A stretch of DNA of 64,000 nucleotides from Nostoc foliaceum FACHB-393. Its GTDB lineage: Bacteria > Cyanobacteriota > Cyanobacteriia > Cyanobacteriales > Nostocaceae. The DNA lies in contig NZ_JACJTD010000018.1 in assembly GCF_014698505.1 (NCBI RefSeq), positions 62,001 through 126,000 on the forward strand, written 5' to 3'. A model generated the notes under the pieces. It saw only the letters and a list, made by a program, of their open reading frames with translations. It did not search any database and was not told the DNA's origin. The position numbers and the translations under genes were made by a program. Positions 53,809 to 63,991 of the stretch are shown here, piece after piece (positions within the stretch are counted from its first letter, which is position 1; the number at the start of each line of letters is the position of its first letter).

Positions 53809-54242
53809 AGCGAGAAATTTAGCTGTTAATTTTTTTATTGCTTTCCTTTTATATATCTTTATATTCTTCAAATTTAGTAATACTTTTATGAAGTTTAAAA
53901 TATCAACAGAGAAAAAAATAAAAAAATTATTAGGAAATCCCAAAAAGCAAAAATTTCTGAGAAACTAGAAATCGTTGAAACGGGGTCAGCCAATATAAAG
54001 ACCCTGACCATAAAACCAATCACATTCAAATGGGGTCAGCTATATTTAAAGACCCCAAATTTTATGTTTACAAAACCCTAAAATTCAGAAAACTCACAAT
54101 ATTGAAAGCGTCAGACTGATAATTTGTTAGTCTGGCGCTTCCAATTTGCGAAGTAGTACAGGCGGCAATAAACCACCCTTTTGAAATGTCTGAAACCTTT
54201 GCAAAAACGTAATTACGAATTACGCGCAACGGTACTAGGCAT
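53809..54242. repeat. Spacer with GGGGTCAGC direct repeats
   Basis: Two copies of GGGGTCAGC(C/T)A...TAT...AAAGACCC at 53981-54010 and 54033-54056, each able to pair GGGTC with GACCC. A further hairpin, AAGCGTCAGACT (54116-54127) with AGTCTGGCGCTT (54139-54150), one G-T pair, lies about 90 bases downstream of the minus-strand SLH gene and may end it. No gene. Confidence 0.6.
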
Positions 54243-55937
54243 TTACTGAACTGTTACCAAATAGGATGAAGGAATTGGTTGAGCACGTCCAGCATTGACG
54301 AGTGCCTGATAAACAAAGGCAGCAACTTCGGCTCTAGTCGCTTCTCGATTAGGATTGAGTTGCTTCGCTGTGGGATAGTTAATTACTAGTTGCCGTGCAG
54401 TTGCAGCCGCAACAGGAGCGATCGCATAATTAGGAATCTGGGCAGCATCGGTGTAAAAAGAAAGGACATTCTGATTATTCGCAGTTAAGCCCAAACCATT
54501 AGCTAAGGCTACTAACGCCTGCACTCTCGGAATTTGCTGCTGTGGCTTAAAAGTGCCATCGGGATAACCAGAAACAAATTCACTTTGGTAAGCAGATTGA
54601 ATTGCAGCGTAAGCCCAGAAATTGCTTGCTACATCCTTAAATTTAATTGCTGCGCGTTTGGTTGGTGGTGTTAGGGCTTTAGTAACAATAGTGGCGAATT
54701 GAGCGCGGGTTACAGGATCATTGGGTTTAAAGCTGCCATCAGGAAAGCCAGCAATAATATTTTGGGAGGCTAAAGCTTCGATGTAGGTTTTTGCCCAGTA
54801 ATTTGCTGGCACATCTTTAAAGGCGACAGGCCCTCCAGGCGGCACGTCGACAGCTGCGGCAACAAAATCTACTGAGCCGAAAATCTTTTTCTGATCAATA
54901 TCGTTGCCAACAGCAATAATTTGACCAGTTTTAGTAGCGTTGTTCACATCATAACGAGTGTTATTGCGAATAAGGTTGCCACCAGGATTTTCGTTGGTGC
55001 CAAGGTCGGGTAAAGCGTTGACAGTCGCTACTACTCCATCCCGCTTATTGTTCTGAATGACATTCTTACGCAATACTGGCTTTGCAGACTCTGAGATAAA
55101 AAGACCGTCTTGGTTTTGGACGATTTGGTTTTCCACAATTAGGGGTGTGGAAGTGCCACCGATCGCCAGACCAAAACCAGTATCCTGAAATAAGTTATTC
55201 CGAATTTCTCCTTGGGCAGCTCTAGCAATTGAAATCCCATTGCCTTTGTTTTGCACAAAGAGATTACCTTCGACTTTGGGATTGCCTGTACCCGTAACAA
55301 AAACACCCTCTCTGACACTGTTAGTAAAAGTATTGTTTTTGATAATGGGATTAGTTGACTCCACCCAAAGACCTGTACCCCGGCTATTAGGGTTGGTGAC
55401 GGTGACACCTGCGATCGTGGTATCTTGGTCGGCAAGGATGGTAATGTCCTGTCTTGCAAAGGTGCGGCTCGTGTAGAAACCTCCACCTGTAATCAATATC
55501 GCCTGACCTTTTGTAGCTTCATCACCCCGCAGTGTCACCCCTGGTTTCAGCAACAGCGGGAAGGTTTCGCCACTTTCCTGGTTATAGTTCCCAGGTGCTA
55601 ATTGAATAATTGCACCTGGTTGGGCCTGACTGAGAGCGAAACTGATACTTTTGTAGGGTGCAGTTGAGGTTGTACCAGCACCAGCACTATCTGTACCAGT
55701 TGCTGGATTAACGTAAATCGCTGCGGCTGTTGCAGGAGCTTGCGCTGTGAGAGTTGGGCTGATACTTTCTGGGTGAGTAGCACCAGCATTAACCTCACCA
55801 GATAGTAGTATTGACCCACTAGAAACAACAAGCATTGCCGTTAGTCCGGCTCCCACGCGTAAAGTATATCTGAGATGACTGCTAGAAAGAAGGTGAAAAA
55901 TCTCCGATGGAGAAACGTGAAAACCCCGGTATTTCAT
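54243..55937 (-). CDS. Exported beta-helix (DUF1565) protein with SLH domains
   Basis: 564 residues. Long N-terminus then a signal segment (VGAGLTAMLVVSSGSILLSG, EVNAGA). DUF1565/parallel beta-helix region about residues 70-350 (IYVNPATGTDSAGAGT, then repeats such as NPIIKNNTFTNSVREGVFVT, GNGISIARAAQGEIRNNLFQ). Three SLH repeats follow from about 370 (FKDVPANYWAKTYIEALASQ, GFPDGSFKPNDPVTRAQFAT; FKDVASNFWAYAAIQSAYQS; YTDAAQIPNYAIAPVAAATA). Likely anchored by SLH in the envelope with an exposed beta-helix that may bind or cleave polysaccharide; no catalytic residues can be named. Confidence 0.88.
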   Translation of the reverse strand: MKYRGFHVSPSEIFHLLSSSHLRYTLRVGAGLTAMLVVSSGSILLSGEVNAGATHPESISPTLTAQAPATAAAIYVNPATGTDSAGAGTTSTAPYKSISFALSQAQPGAIIQLAPGNYNQESGETFPLLLKPGVTLRGDEATKGQAILITGGGFYTSRTFARQDITILADQDTTIAGVTVTNPNSRGTGLWVESTNPIIKNNTFTNSVREGVFVTGTGNPKVEGNLFVQNKGNGISIARAAQGEIRNNLFQDTGFGLAIGGTSTPLIVENQIVQNQDGLFISESAKPVLRKNVIQNNKRDGVVATVNALPDLGTNENPGGNLIRNNTRYDVNNATKTGQIIAVGNDIDQKKIFGSVDFVAAAVDVPPGGPVAFKDVPANYWAKTYIEALASQNIIAGFPDGSFKPNDPVTRAQFATIVTKALTPPTKRAAIKFKDVASNFWAYAAIQSAYQSEFVSGYPDGTFKPQQQIPRVQALVALANGLGLTANNQNVLSFYTDAAQIPNYAIAPVAAATARQLVINYPTAKQLNPNREATRAEVAAFVYQALVNAGRAQPIPSSYLVTVQ

Positions 55938-56409
55938 TTTTTGAGTCTGTGATGTGCTGAATTACGGTTTGTCGGACAAGGTTGAAGGTAGCAAGCAGCC
56001 TTGTAGCTGCTGTAAAACCCATGCAAAACTATACTGGATGATTAGGGCTGATTCAGCTAAATTCCTTAGATAGATCACAGAACTTATACATTAGTTATAT
56101 TATTTTATTCAGAAAATTCTACTAGTAAACTGTAGGCGAAATTTACCCACCTTTAACAAACAAGGAACTTAAGCCCCTTGTTACGCCTCAAGTCTTGTTA
56201 ATTGAAGATGGTAGCTGTATTTTAGCCAAGCTGTACTAGGGGCTTTCGGGATGAAGCGGATGTGTCAACAAGTCTCTCGCTGCCTTGTATAAGCGCTCAT
56301 CCTACCTACTAAATGATTTATTTTTTTGTATTGCCCAAAGCTAGATGCTGTAAATAATGTTGCTGAAATACCATCACAGTAAAAGCAAACTTGTTGGAAA
56401 TCGGAAGAA
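55938..56409. other. Divergent promoter region, no gene
   Basis: 470 bases between the SLH gene and the DUF1400 gene. Only a weak hairpin (AACAAGG...CCTTGTT, 56158-56181) stands out. A minus frame at 56265-56483 overlaps the DUF1400 start and is not credible. Confidence 0.4.
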
Positions 56410-56946
56410 ATGCGTTTTAAATTTTTGGGGCTGCGTCGCGCTTTAGTTTTAATAGGTAGTACCTGTCTTCTACTTTTGTCCACTCCTGCCTTTGCTGCGG
56501 AACGAGTGGTGCTAAATTATGGTATCTTTCGTGAATCACTTTCAGTGGAGGAGCTATCTACCTTTGCCCAAACAGGTGAACTTTCACGTTCGCTACGAGT
56601 TAATTTCGCTTTGGCGCGACAAGACCCCAAAGCCATTCGTCAGTATTTAACGGAGCCGGTAAAGGTAAACCTTGTATTTTTAGATAAAGTGCTGAATAGC
56701 CGGATTGGTAATATTATTTTGGATCAAATTAGTCAGGTTATTTATACACCCTCTCGGAGAGCAGACCGACAGGCTTTGCGAGCAGCGTTGGTGCTTTCTG
56801 CGAGTCAAGATGGGCAGGTGTCGCTAATCGAAATTATTGAAAATTATCCCACCAATGAAGTGGAAGTTGATGGCAAACGCTTGGAAGGTGCATACCGTCA
56901 ACTCCGTCGCTTGCAAACAAGCTTACAAGATTTACTAAATTTTTAG
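56410..56946 (+). CDS. Exported DUF1400 protein
   Basis: 178 residues with a signal peptide (RALVLIGSTCLLLLSTPAFA, then AERVVLNYG). The mature sequence ERVVLNYGIFRESLSVEELS, TEPVKVNLVFLDKVLNSRIG and LRAALVLSASQDGQVSLIEI is the DUF1400 domain, which elsewhere in cyanobacteria precedes an alpha/beta-hydrolase domain. Here it stands alone, without hydrolase. Function unknown. Its end overlaps the convergent 65-residue gene by four bases. Confidence 0.8.
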   Translation: MRFKFLGLRRALVLIGSTCLLLLSTPAFAAERVVLNYGIFRESLSVEELSTFAQTGELSRSLRVNFALARQDPKAIRQYLTEPVKVNLVFLDKVLNSRIGNIILDQISQVIYTPSRRADRQALRAALVLSASQDGQVSLIEIIENYPTNEVEVDGKRLEGAYRQLRRLQTSLQDLLNF

Positions 56947-57140
56947 TAAGCTAAAGTTTCTAAAGTTTCCCTTAAATAACGTTGTACCTGTTGTTCCAAG
57001 CGAATTCCCTGTAATTGAGCATCACGTTCTAGTTGCCAGCGTTGAAAACCGGAACTAGTGGAGATCGCACATTTGAGGCTATACCAAATTTCAGTATCAG
57101 CAGAAAATTGGCGATCGCTAGAAGCTGGAATTTGAGCCAT
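56943..57140 (-). CDS. Small conserved cyanobacterial protein
   Basis: 65 residues: SSDRQFSADTEIWYSLKCAI, SSGFQRWQLERDAQLQGIRL, and the C-terminal QVQRYLRETLETLAY, which I recognise as a recurrent small cyanobacterial protein without assigned function. Soluble, helical. The stop overlaps the DUF1400 stop by four bases on the opposite strand. Confidence 0.7.
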   Translation of the reverse strand: MAQIPASSDRQFSADTEIWYSLKCAISTSSGFQRWQLERDAQLQGIRLEQQVQRYLRETLETLAY

Positions 57141-57267
57141 AGTTCCTCATTCCTTTATTTTAACTTCAACAGTCAATAGTCAAGGGTCAAGAGTTATAAA
57201 TTATCACCCTGCTCCCCTGCTGCTTATTTCTAGCCTTTTAAAGTAAATAATATTACTTTGAGGGCTG

Positions 57268-57888
57268 CTACGAATCTGTATTAATCCTAAACAAAGATTG
57301 CAACAACCGGGGCACGATTTGATTCACCCGCACCCCTAAAATTGTGAAATCCTGCTTAATCTTTTCTAAAGATAATGGCTCTATGCCAGCGAATTCTGTG
57401 TCATTAGTCACTAAAACTCGCATTACACTCACAGGTATTTGTAAAAATAAATTGCTGCCTAAAAAGGCTAATCCCGCCAGCAGTAGTGCGAGGCTGCGCC
57501 ATTGTGGGAGAAATTTAGCTGAATCTGCTACTAATGGAGCAATTTGGTAAAGATTCCACAGCACCCAAATCGATAATACTGCTGCCACTAATGCCAGGAT
57601 ACGATTTAACTTTGTATTAATTAAACAGAGAATTTTTCGCTGCCGCTCAGTCAGATTTTCTGGCTTTAGGGCTATTCCTAAAAGAGCAAATATATAAAAA
57701 GGGCGACGCAACTGCATCCATAGCAGGGGGAGAACACCAATAGCGGCAACTAAGAATAACTCCATCCAGACTGGCAAAAACGGCTCGCCTACAGACAGGA
57801 ACAATAAGCAGAGTATTAAAAAAACAGGCAACGTCGCCAATCCAGCGACGTGAATCCACAAAATCGGTTCAGAGCGAAATGAATGCAT
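57268..57888 (-). CDS. Integral membrane protein of unknown function
   Basis: 206 residues with about five membrane helices (WIHVAGLATLPVFLILCLLF; MELFLVAAIGVLPLLWMQL; ILALVAAVLSIWVLWNLYQI; SLALLLAGLAFLGSNLFLQI). The order and motif SEPILWIHVAGLA recall the cyanobacterial family called low-complexity tail membrane protein; here no low-complexity tail is present. Followed downstream by the 65-residue gene on the same strand. Confidence 0.7.
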   Translation of the reverse strand: MHSFRSEPILWIHVAGLATLPVFLILCLLFLSVGEPFLPVWMELFLVAAIGVLPLLWMQLRRPFYIFALLGIALKPENLTERQRKILCLINTKLNRILALVAAVLSIWVLWNLYQIAPLVADSAKFLPQWRSLALLLAGLAFLGSNLFLQIPVSVMRVLVTNDTEFAGIEPLSLEKIKQDFTILGVRVNQIVPRLLQSLFRINTDS

Positions 57889-57894
57889 ATTATA

Positions 57895-57985
57895 AAAAGT
57901 TATGAGTTATGAGTTAGGAGTTAGGAATTAGCAGCTTTTACTCCTAACTCCTAATTTACCACTCCTAACTTCTAACCATTTTACC
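57895..57985. repeat. Heptamer-repeat hairpin between infB and membrane gene
   Basis: GAGTTATGAGTTAGGAGTTA on the left and TACTCCTAACTCCTAATTTA, then CACTCCTAACTTCTAACC, on the right form complementary heptamer arms. It lies just downstream of infB (minus strand) and upstream of the next minus-strand gene, so it may end the rimP-infB transcript. Confidence 0.7.
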
Positions 57986-57992
57986 CTCAGCA

Positions 57993-60900
57993 CTATCTCG
58001 TTAAGGTGAGAGTGCGGCGCTTGGTAACCATTTGATAGGATTCGATGATGTCACCTTCGACCCAATCATTGAATTTATCCATGCCGACACCGCATTCATA
58101 ACCGGCGTTGACCTCACGCGCATCTTCTTTCATCCGTTTTAGGGAGTCAAGGACGCCTTCAAAGATCACCTTACCGCCGCGTCGCACCCTGACTTTGCAG
58201 TTGCGAACTAGCTTGCCAGATTGAACGTAGCAACCGGCAACAGCACCGCGACCGACTGGGAAGACGGCACGCACTTCGGTTTGACCCAAGGGTTCTTCGA
58301 CCAACTCTGGTTCCAAAAGACCTTCCAAGGCATCTTGGATATCTTCTAGTAGTTTGTAGATCACGTTGTATTCCCGGACATCCACACCCGCTTCATCAGC
58401 GGCTTGTCTAGCGCCACTAGCAAAGGTGGTGTTGAAGCCAATAATCACAGCGTTACTGGCAGCTGCTAAGTCAATATCTGTTTCGGTGATTTCCCCAGCA
58501 GTAGCCAACAGCATCCTGATTTGGACTTCGTTTTGGGGGATTTGCTTGAGCGCTCCCACAATTGCTTCTACGGAACCTTGTACGTCTCCTTTCAAGATCA
58601 AGTTGAGTTCTTTCAACTCGCCTTCTTGTGCTTGAGCGGACAGGGTTGTAAGGGTAACACGTCCCTGTAACAAACGGGATAGGCGTTGTCTGTCTGCGCG
58701 ATCGCTAGCGAGTGCTCTGGCTTCTTTTTCGTTCTGGAAGACCTCGAACTCGTCGCCTGCTGCTGGCACATCACTTAAACCCAACACCTCGACGGCAAAG
58801 GAAGGAGAAGCAATGTCTACTCTCTTGCCTCTGTCATCCACCATTGCCCGGACTTTACCGAAAGCCGAGCCGGCTACCAAGATATCTCCCACATGCAGGG
58901 TACCATTCTGAATTAGCAGGGTAGCAACTGCTCCCTTGGCTTTATCCAGATGTGCTTCAATTACAGTTCCTTTGGCAGTACGATCTGGGTTGGCAGATAG
59001 TTCTCCAACCTCTGCTACTAGCAGAATCATCTCTAAGAGCGTATCCAGGTTTTCACCCCTGATCGCGCTCACGGGAACCATGATTGTCTCACCACCCCAG
59101 TCTTCTGAGGTCAGACCATACTGGGTGAGTTCTTGTTTAACGCGTTCTGGCTGTGCCCCTTCTTTGTCAATTTTGTTGATTGCAACAACAATTGGCACTC
59201 CCGCTGCTTGGGCGTGGCTAATGGCTTCAATGGTTTGGGGACGCACACCATCATCAGCAGCTACTACCAACACAGCAATATCTGTCACCCGTGCTCCTCG
59301 GGCCCGCATTGCTGTAAAGGCTTCGTGACCAGGAGTATCCAGGAAGACTATCTGCTGTGGTTTGCCCTCATGTTCCACATCCACATGGTATGCACCAATA
59401 TGTTGAGTGATCCCACCAGCTTCGCCAGCAGCCACTTTTGTTTTGCGGATTGAGTCGAGCAGGGTTGTTTTACCGTGATCTACGTGACCCATAATTGTCA
59501 CGACAGGTGGACGGCGGTGGAGATATTCTAGGTCTTCTGCGCCGACCATTTCTGTAATTTTCCGAGCTTCTGCTTCTCGCTCGGCAGTTTCGACTTCTAT
59601 TTCTAGTTCTTTCCCTACCAGGGTAATTGTGGGAATATCCAGATTTTGGGTGATACTTACCGCCATGCCTTTGAGGAACAGGATTTTCACAATCTCTGTA
59701 TCGGGAACGGCTAAAACGTCAGACAACTCTTGCACAGTCAACGGGCCTGTGATCGTGACCTTTTCGGGACGGTCACGTTTTGTATCGGCTTCTTGTTGAC
59801 GACGGTTATTGTGATGGTCACGGCCAGAACCAGACTTAGAACCAGGTTTTCTACTTCCTCTAGCAGTTGGGGCGCTAGCAAGGGTTGCGCCTGGCATCTG
59901 CACAGGTCGAGTAGCTTTCGGTTTGGGAGGACGGGCAATGGAAAGGCTGACTTGGACGGTGGCTGGTGAGTCTAGATCGTCATCATCTAGCAAATCTTCT
60001 TCAAACTCATCATCCAGTATCGGCTTGATCCGCTTGCCTTTGACGCCAGCTTTAGCTTTCTCTTTAACTTCGTCAATTATTTCCTCTTCTACCCACTTCT
60101 TACCGCCTTTGGTGGGGCGAGGTGGACTTGGGCGTTTCAAATCGAGGAGATCAGGTGCGACTGGCTCATCACCCAATCCTTGAGATTTGCCTGCTATTCC
60201 TGACATCTGTCTAGGTGGAGTAGCGATCGGCATTGCGGCTGCTACTGCTTCACCAGGGCGGGCTGGTCTCGGTCGTTGCCCCTCTCCTAGTTGCGATGGT
60301 GCAGATGGTCTACTGCCCCTCTGCTCTGGTCTGGTGGGTGCAGGGGTAGGACGGCTTGTTCTTTGTGGTGCACCAGGTGGAGACTGGTCAGTTGGCAGTT
60401 TAGCAACTCTTGGCTTAATTTGTTCGCGATCGCCTTCGGCAGGCCGTAGCCGTTGGTCGCGTTTGAGGATCGGTTTATCTGCCTGAGAGACTGGCTCATC
60501 TGCCACCTGGGCTTCTTCCGCCGCAGGTCTTGCCGGAGGAGCAACTAGTTGCGGTTTTTGAGGTTTTTCCGGTTTCGCTCTGGCTGGAACTATTTTTTCC
60601 GGTTTTTGTGATGCTATTTTTTCCGATGCCTGATTTGGACTTGGCGTTTGTTCCAAGTCTGTAACAGGAGGTTGCTCTTGGGTCTCAGATTGATTCCGGG
60701 GTACGGGTCGAGTTGGTGCCGTCGGCTTCATAGGTGAGACTGGTGTAGCGAAGGGCCGTGGAGGTGAGGGAGGATTAGCTTCAGACAAGGCAGCTTGGGT
60801 ATTGGTAGCAACTGACGCCTCTGGGGCGTTGGAGGTAGTATTTCTCAATATTTTGGGTTTGCGTATTTCCAAAATTTGCTGTTTGTGGGGTGCAGCAGGT

Positions 60901-61148
60901 CGCGCAGGTCCGCCGTTTGGTGGTGAATTTGGTTTATGGCTGTTTGTACCTAGTTCCTTTTTGGCGGAGACATTCGTAGCTGCGAGTTTTTCCGCAGCCG
61001 TGCGGATGTTTTCTGCCTCGGATTCTGAAATCGTGCTGCTATGGCTTTTGACCGCGATGTTGAGCTGGTCGCAAATTGCTAGTAGCTCTTTGTTATCCAA
61101 ATTCAATTCCTTTGATAATTCATAAATTCTAACTTTGCCGTTGTTCAT
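57993..61148 (-). CDS. infB: Translation initiation factor IF-2
   Basis: GTPase that brings initiator tRNA to the 30S subunit. 1051 residues. N-terminal domain ([20 protein letters not shown]), then a long Pro/Ala/Arg-rich disordered region (about 75-470, typical of cyanobacterial IF-2), a second IF2_N domain, and the G domain with [14 protein letters not shown] (about 553), DTPGHEAF and [10 protein letters not shown]-terminal domains end [18 protein letters not shown]. Last gene of the rimP-nusA-rnpM-infB group; 481 bases separate it from rnpM. Confidence 0.97.
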   Translation of the reverse strand: MNNGKVRIYELSKELNLDNKELLAICDQLNIAVKSHSSTISESEAENIRTAAEKLAATNVSAKKELGTNSHKPNSPPNGGPARPAAPHKQQILEIRKPKILRNTTSNAPEASVATNTQAALSEANPPSPPRPFATPVSPMKPTAPTRPVPRNQSETQEQPPVTDLEQTPSPNQASEKIASQKPEKIVPARAKPEKPQKPQLVAPPARPAAEEAQVADEPVSQADKPILKRDQRLRPAEGDREQIKPRVAKLPTDQSPPGAPQRTSRPTPAPTRPEQRGSRPSAPSQLGEGQRPRPARPGEAVAAAMPIATPPRQMSGIAGKSQGLGDEPVAPDLLDLKRPSPPRPTKGGKKWVEEEIIDEVKEKAKAGVKGKRIKPILDDEFEEDLLDDDDLDSPATVQVSLSIARPPKPKATRPVQMPGATLASAPTARGSRKPGSKSGSGRDHHNNRRQQEADTKRDRPEKVTITGPLTVQELSDVLAVPDTEIVKILFLKGMAVSITQNLDIPTITLVGKELEIEVETAEREAEARKITEMVGAEDLEYLHRRPPVVTIMGHVDHGKTTLLDSIRKTKVAAGEAGGITQHIGAYHVDVEHEGKPQQIVFLDTPGHEAFTAMRARGARVTDIAVLVVAADDGVRPQTIEAISHAQAAGVPIVVAINKIDKEGAQPERVKQELTQYGLTSEDWGGETIMVPVSAIRGENLDTLLEMILLVAEVGELSANPDRTAKGTVIEAHLDKAKGAVATLLIQNGTLHVGDILVAGSAFGKVRAMVDDRGKRVDIASPSFAVEVLGLSDVPAAGDEFEVFQNEKEARALASDRADRQRLSRLLQGRVTLTTLSAQAQEGELKELNLILKGDVQGSVEAIVGALKQIPQNEVQIRMLLATAGEITETDIDLAAASNAVIIGFNTTFASGARQAADEAGVDVREYNVIYKLLEDIQDALEGLLEPELVEEPLGQTEVRAVFPVGRGAVAGCYVQSGKLVRNCKVRVRRGGKVIFEGVLDSLKRMKEDAREVNAGYECGVGMDKFNDWVEGDIIESYQMVTKRRTLTLTR

Positions 61149-61629
61149 CCACTCTTCCCCTTTAATTTACAGTTTTAGCGGATGGTTGCCTGGTTTGCGA
61201 CATCTCCATCCTTGGATTACTGTTTTTAGACTGCCGTTCAGATTTTGCCGGTGCCTCCAATCAGGAAAGAGAGATGTTTCGGTTTAATAATGGCATCCCC
61301 ACCAGGAATGATGGTTAAGGGACACCCATAAAAATTTTTTAAATAAAATATTTTTATAGGAACCCCTGACGCCGAACTGCGCCTGAGCGCTACCAGGTTG
61401 CCATTTTGTAGTTTCTTGTTTTGTTGATTCTGAGTCTTCCACAACACAATCGATTACATCTTGTTCTGGGAATGTTGCCTCGCCCCTCTTAATTATTGGA
61501 GAGCCGAATGCCTTTTACACCCATTTACTATTTTGGCACTAACCTTAACGATCAACAGAGGGTGTGATGAAAGCACGACTTCGGCTCTCGCACAATTCCT
61601 ATGATGATGACGTCACAAAGTTGTTCCAA
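61149..61629. other. Unusually long gap inside the nusA-infB cluster
   Basis: 481 bases between rnpM and infB on the minus strand, normally close neighbours. An open minus frame at 61238-61447 has no coding character. An AT-run (61338-61357) could be part of an infB promoter. No strong terminator is seen. Confidence 0.45.
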
Positions 61630-61899
61630 CTAAATTTGGTTTTGGGTATTGCTGCGGGCTAGACGTTGCGACAAGCTTTGGTACAGTGTTTCTGGCACTG
61701 ATGCATGTAGCGATCGCCCTAGTCGATTTTTTTTTTGAGCCGCTTGTAAGCAACTCGTTTCTGGACAAATGTAGGCAGAACGCCCCATGCCCTGATCTAA
61801 TTGTACCTTTCCCGATGGAAAGACGCGGACAATCCGCCAAAACTCATCTTTGGAGCCTACTTTGCGGCAACTAATACAGCGCCGATAATTTGGTTTCAT
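61630..61899 (-). CDS. rnpM: YlxR/RnpM family RNA-binding protein
   Basis: 89 residues with the family signature NYRRCISCRKVGSKDEFWRI and GRSAYICPETSCLQAAQKKN. YlxR (DUF448) binds RNA; in Bacillus it modulates RNase P, hence RnpM. Classical position between nusA and infB supports the call. Starts ATG 61899, 148 bases after nusA. Confidence 0.92.
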   Translation of the reverse strand: MKPNYRRCISCRKVGSKDEFWRIVRVFPSGKVQLDQGMGRSAYICPETSCLQAAQKKNRLGRSLHASVPETLYQSLSQRLARSNTQNQI

Positions 61900-62047
61900 C
61901 GGTTTTCTGTGATCTCAGTCCAGGATAATGGAAGTAAAAAGAAGTTTATTATTACTATTTTTTACTTATACCAAGTAGCTTTTGAGAAAATAATCCTTGA
62001 GACTGAGACTACAATCTACAGTATCAAAACTTTACAAAATTAATCAA

Positions 62048-63334
62048 TTACTCGTCATCGTTATTGTCAAAAGTATCCTCCTCTTCTAATTCGTCCTGAT
62101 TTTCATCTTCTAATTCTTCCTCAAAGTCAAGATCGTCTTCCTCTAATTCCTCTGATTGATATTTGGTTCTGACGGCTGCGAATTTGGTATCCTCTCCTGC
62201 ATAGTCATATTTAGCTTTGTCTTTGATGTCAATTTTCCAACCAGTCAGGCGGGCTGCTAAACGGACGTTTTGTCCTTCCTTCCCAATGGCCAAACTCAGT
62301 TGATCTTCAGCCACGAGTACGTGAGTTTGCCGGGATTCGGGGTCCATTAAGCGTACTTCATCCACCCGTGCTGGACTTAAGGCATTGGCAATATATGTTG
62401 CTGGGTCTGGTGACCAACGAATTACATCTATTTTTTCACCGCGTAATTCGTTGACTACCACTTGAATTCGTGATCCCCTGGCTCCAATACAAGCGCCAAC
62501 TGGGTCTACATCGCGATCAAGGGTATCTACTGCTATTTTAGTCCGGGGTCCGACATAACGGGAGGGGGGGTTTGCCTCCCTAGCTACGGCAACAATCCGT
62601 ACCACTTCATCTTCGATTTCCGGAACTTCGTTAGCGAAAAGATAAACTACTAAACCAGCATCAGCGCGAGACACAAGCAACTGTGGCCCTCGTTGCTGGC
62701 CTTGGGAAACTTTTTTGAGATATACCTTAAAGGTGGCATTTGCCCGATAATTATCGTTGGGCAGCTGTTCCCGCTTCGGTAATTCGGCTTCTACTTCTGG
62801 CTGACCAAAGCCACTGCTAACAGCCAGAACCACAGATTGCCGCTCAAACCGCAGAACTCTTGCTTGCAGGACAGTTCCTTCTAAATCTTGGAACTCTTCT
62901 TGCACCATTTGGCGTTGTTGATCCCGTAATTTTTGCGCCAATACCTGCTTGGTTTGCATCGCCGCCATCCGACCAAATTCTCCTTGGTCTGGGGTCACAT
63001 CCAGCACTACAGAGTCCCCTAACTGCGCTTCCGGAGCTACTTGTTGAACTTCATCTAAGGAAATTTGGTGGTCTGTGTTATTGACTTCTTCGACAATGGT
63101 TTTGGTGGAAAGAACGCGAAATCCTTCTCCTTCAATATCGAGTTCTACTTCAAAATTTTCAAAATAGTCTTCGTCAAACTGTTTGCGCTCTAAATTCTGG
63201 GCGCGGCGATAACGTTCGTAGCCTTTGAGTAGTGCTTCTCTAATAGCTGATTGAACTGCAAGACGGGGTAAATTCCGCTCTCGACTTATACTTTCAATTA
63301 ATTCTTTTAATCCAGGTAAAGTAACCATTGACAT
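62048..63334 (-). CDS. nusA: Transcription factor NusA
   Basis: Binds RNA polymerase and affects pausing, termination and antitermination. 428 residues. N-terminal domain (LPGLKELIESISRERNLPRL), S1 domain (about 135-205, GTVLQARVLRFERQSVVLAV), KH domains (VDPVGACIGARGSRIQVVVN; LSLAIGKEGQNVRLAARLTG), and a highly acidic tail (Glu/Asp-rich, about 385-428). The start ATG 63334 is chosen because AAGGAG lies seven bases upstream; a second ATG is two codons later. The C-terminal AR repeats of enteric NusA are absent, as usual outside proteobacteria. Confidence 0.96.
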   Translation of the reverse strand: MSMVTLPGLKELIESISRERNLPRLAVQSAIREALLKGYERYRRAQNLERKQFDEDYFENFEVELDIEGEGFRVLSTKTIVEEVNNTDHQISLDEVQQVAPEAQLGDSVVLDVTPDQGEFGRMAAMQTKQVLAQKLRDQQRQMVQEEFQDLEGTVLQARVLRFERQSVVLAVSSGFGQPEVEAELPKREQLPNDNYRANATFKVYLKKVSQGQQRGPQLLVSRADAGLVVYLFANEVPEIEDEVVRIVAVAREANPPSRYVGPRTKIAVDTLDRDVDPVGACIGARGSRIQVVVNELRGEKIDVIRWSPDPATYIANALSPARVDEVRLMDPESRQTHVLVAEDQLSLAIGKEGQNVRLAARLTGWKIDIKDKAKYDYAGEDTKFAAVRTKYQSEELEEDDLDFEEELEDENQDELEEEDTFDNNDDE

Positions 63335-63340
63335 AAGCAA

Positions 63341-63529
63341 TCTCCTTTAAAAATTAGGGAATGGGGAGTGGCGAATGGGAACTGAAAACTACGCATTAGA
63401 GCCAGAGATTAGAGGATAGCTTTACACTAGCCCCTAATCTCTAGCCCTTAGTCCCTAACGTCTAACCCCTAACCTCTAGCCTTGAGCCAAAGTGCTCTAG
63501 TCTTTAACTCCTGAGCCATAGCTCTTTGT
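63341..63529. repeat. Heptamer repeats between rimP and nusA
   Basis: CCCCTAATCTCTAGCCCTTA, then GTCCCTAACGTCTAACCCCT and AACCTCTAGCC, are TAACCCC/CTAGCCC-type heptamers, with the opposing GAGCCAGAGATTAGAGGATA at 63400-63419. A 190-base spacer inside an otherwise tight cluster. Confidence 0.65.
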
Positions 63530-63991
63530 TTATCGGTGCTCGTCTAGCTGCACCTTAGTAATTAGGGAGCGGGGAATTTCGACTACACGACCTTTTTGAT
63601 TTAAGTAAAGTGCTGTCTCATCCCGGCGAATCAACTGACCAGTCCACTCTTGTTGTCCGTCGTAGGGGGGCGTTGTGGAGATAATGACAGGAAATCCTTT
63701 AAAGGAAATAAACTCCCTGTCTGTTACCAGTTGCCGCGAAATCCCGGGACTAGACACTTCCAAGACATAGGCATCTGGAACAATTTGGGCAGCATCTAAG
63801 GAAGCTTCTAAAGCACGGCTCATCCTCTCACAATCGTTCAACCCAGTGTCTTGCTCAGGATTGCGAATGTCTACCCGCAATACTGGTGGACTTTGGTTGG
63901 TGTGAAAAACCACGCCAACCACTTCCAATCCCAGTTCTTCTGCCACTGGTGTCGCTAAATCAATAATTTGTGGAACTAAAGGATGAGCCAT
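63530..63991 (-). CDS. rimP: Ribosome maturation factor RimP
   Basis: Assists 30S subunit maturation. 153 residues, full length: [60 protein letters not shown] and the C-terminal [12 protein letters not shown] strand KVQLDEHR at the end. First gene of the nusA cluster visible here; its promoter lies beyond 64000. Start ATG 63991. Confidence 0.94.
   Translation of the reverse strand: MAHPLVPQIIDLATPVAEELGLEVVGVVFHTNQSPPVLRVDIRNPEQDTGLNDCERMSRALEASLDAAQIVPDAYVLEVSSPGISRQLVTDREFISFKGFPVIISTTPPYDGQQEWTGQLIRRDETALYLNQKGRVVEIPRSLITKVQLDEHR

Noticed and set aside
61238..61447. 69-codon minus frame between rnpM and infB
   Set aside because: No ribosome site and no family; the gap is treated as non-coding.
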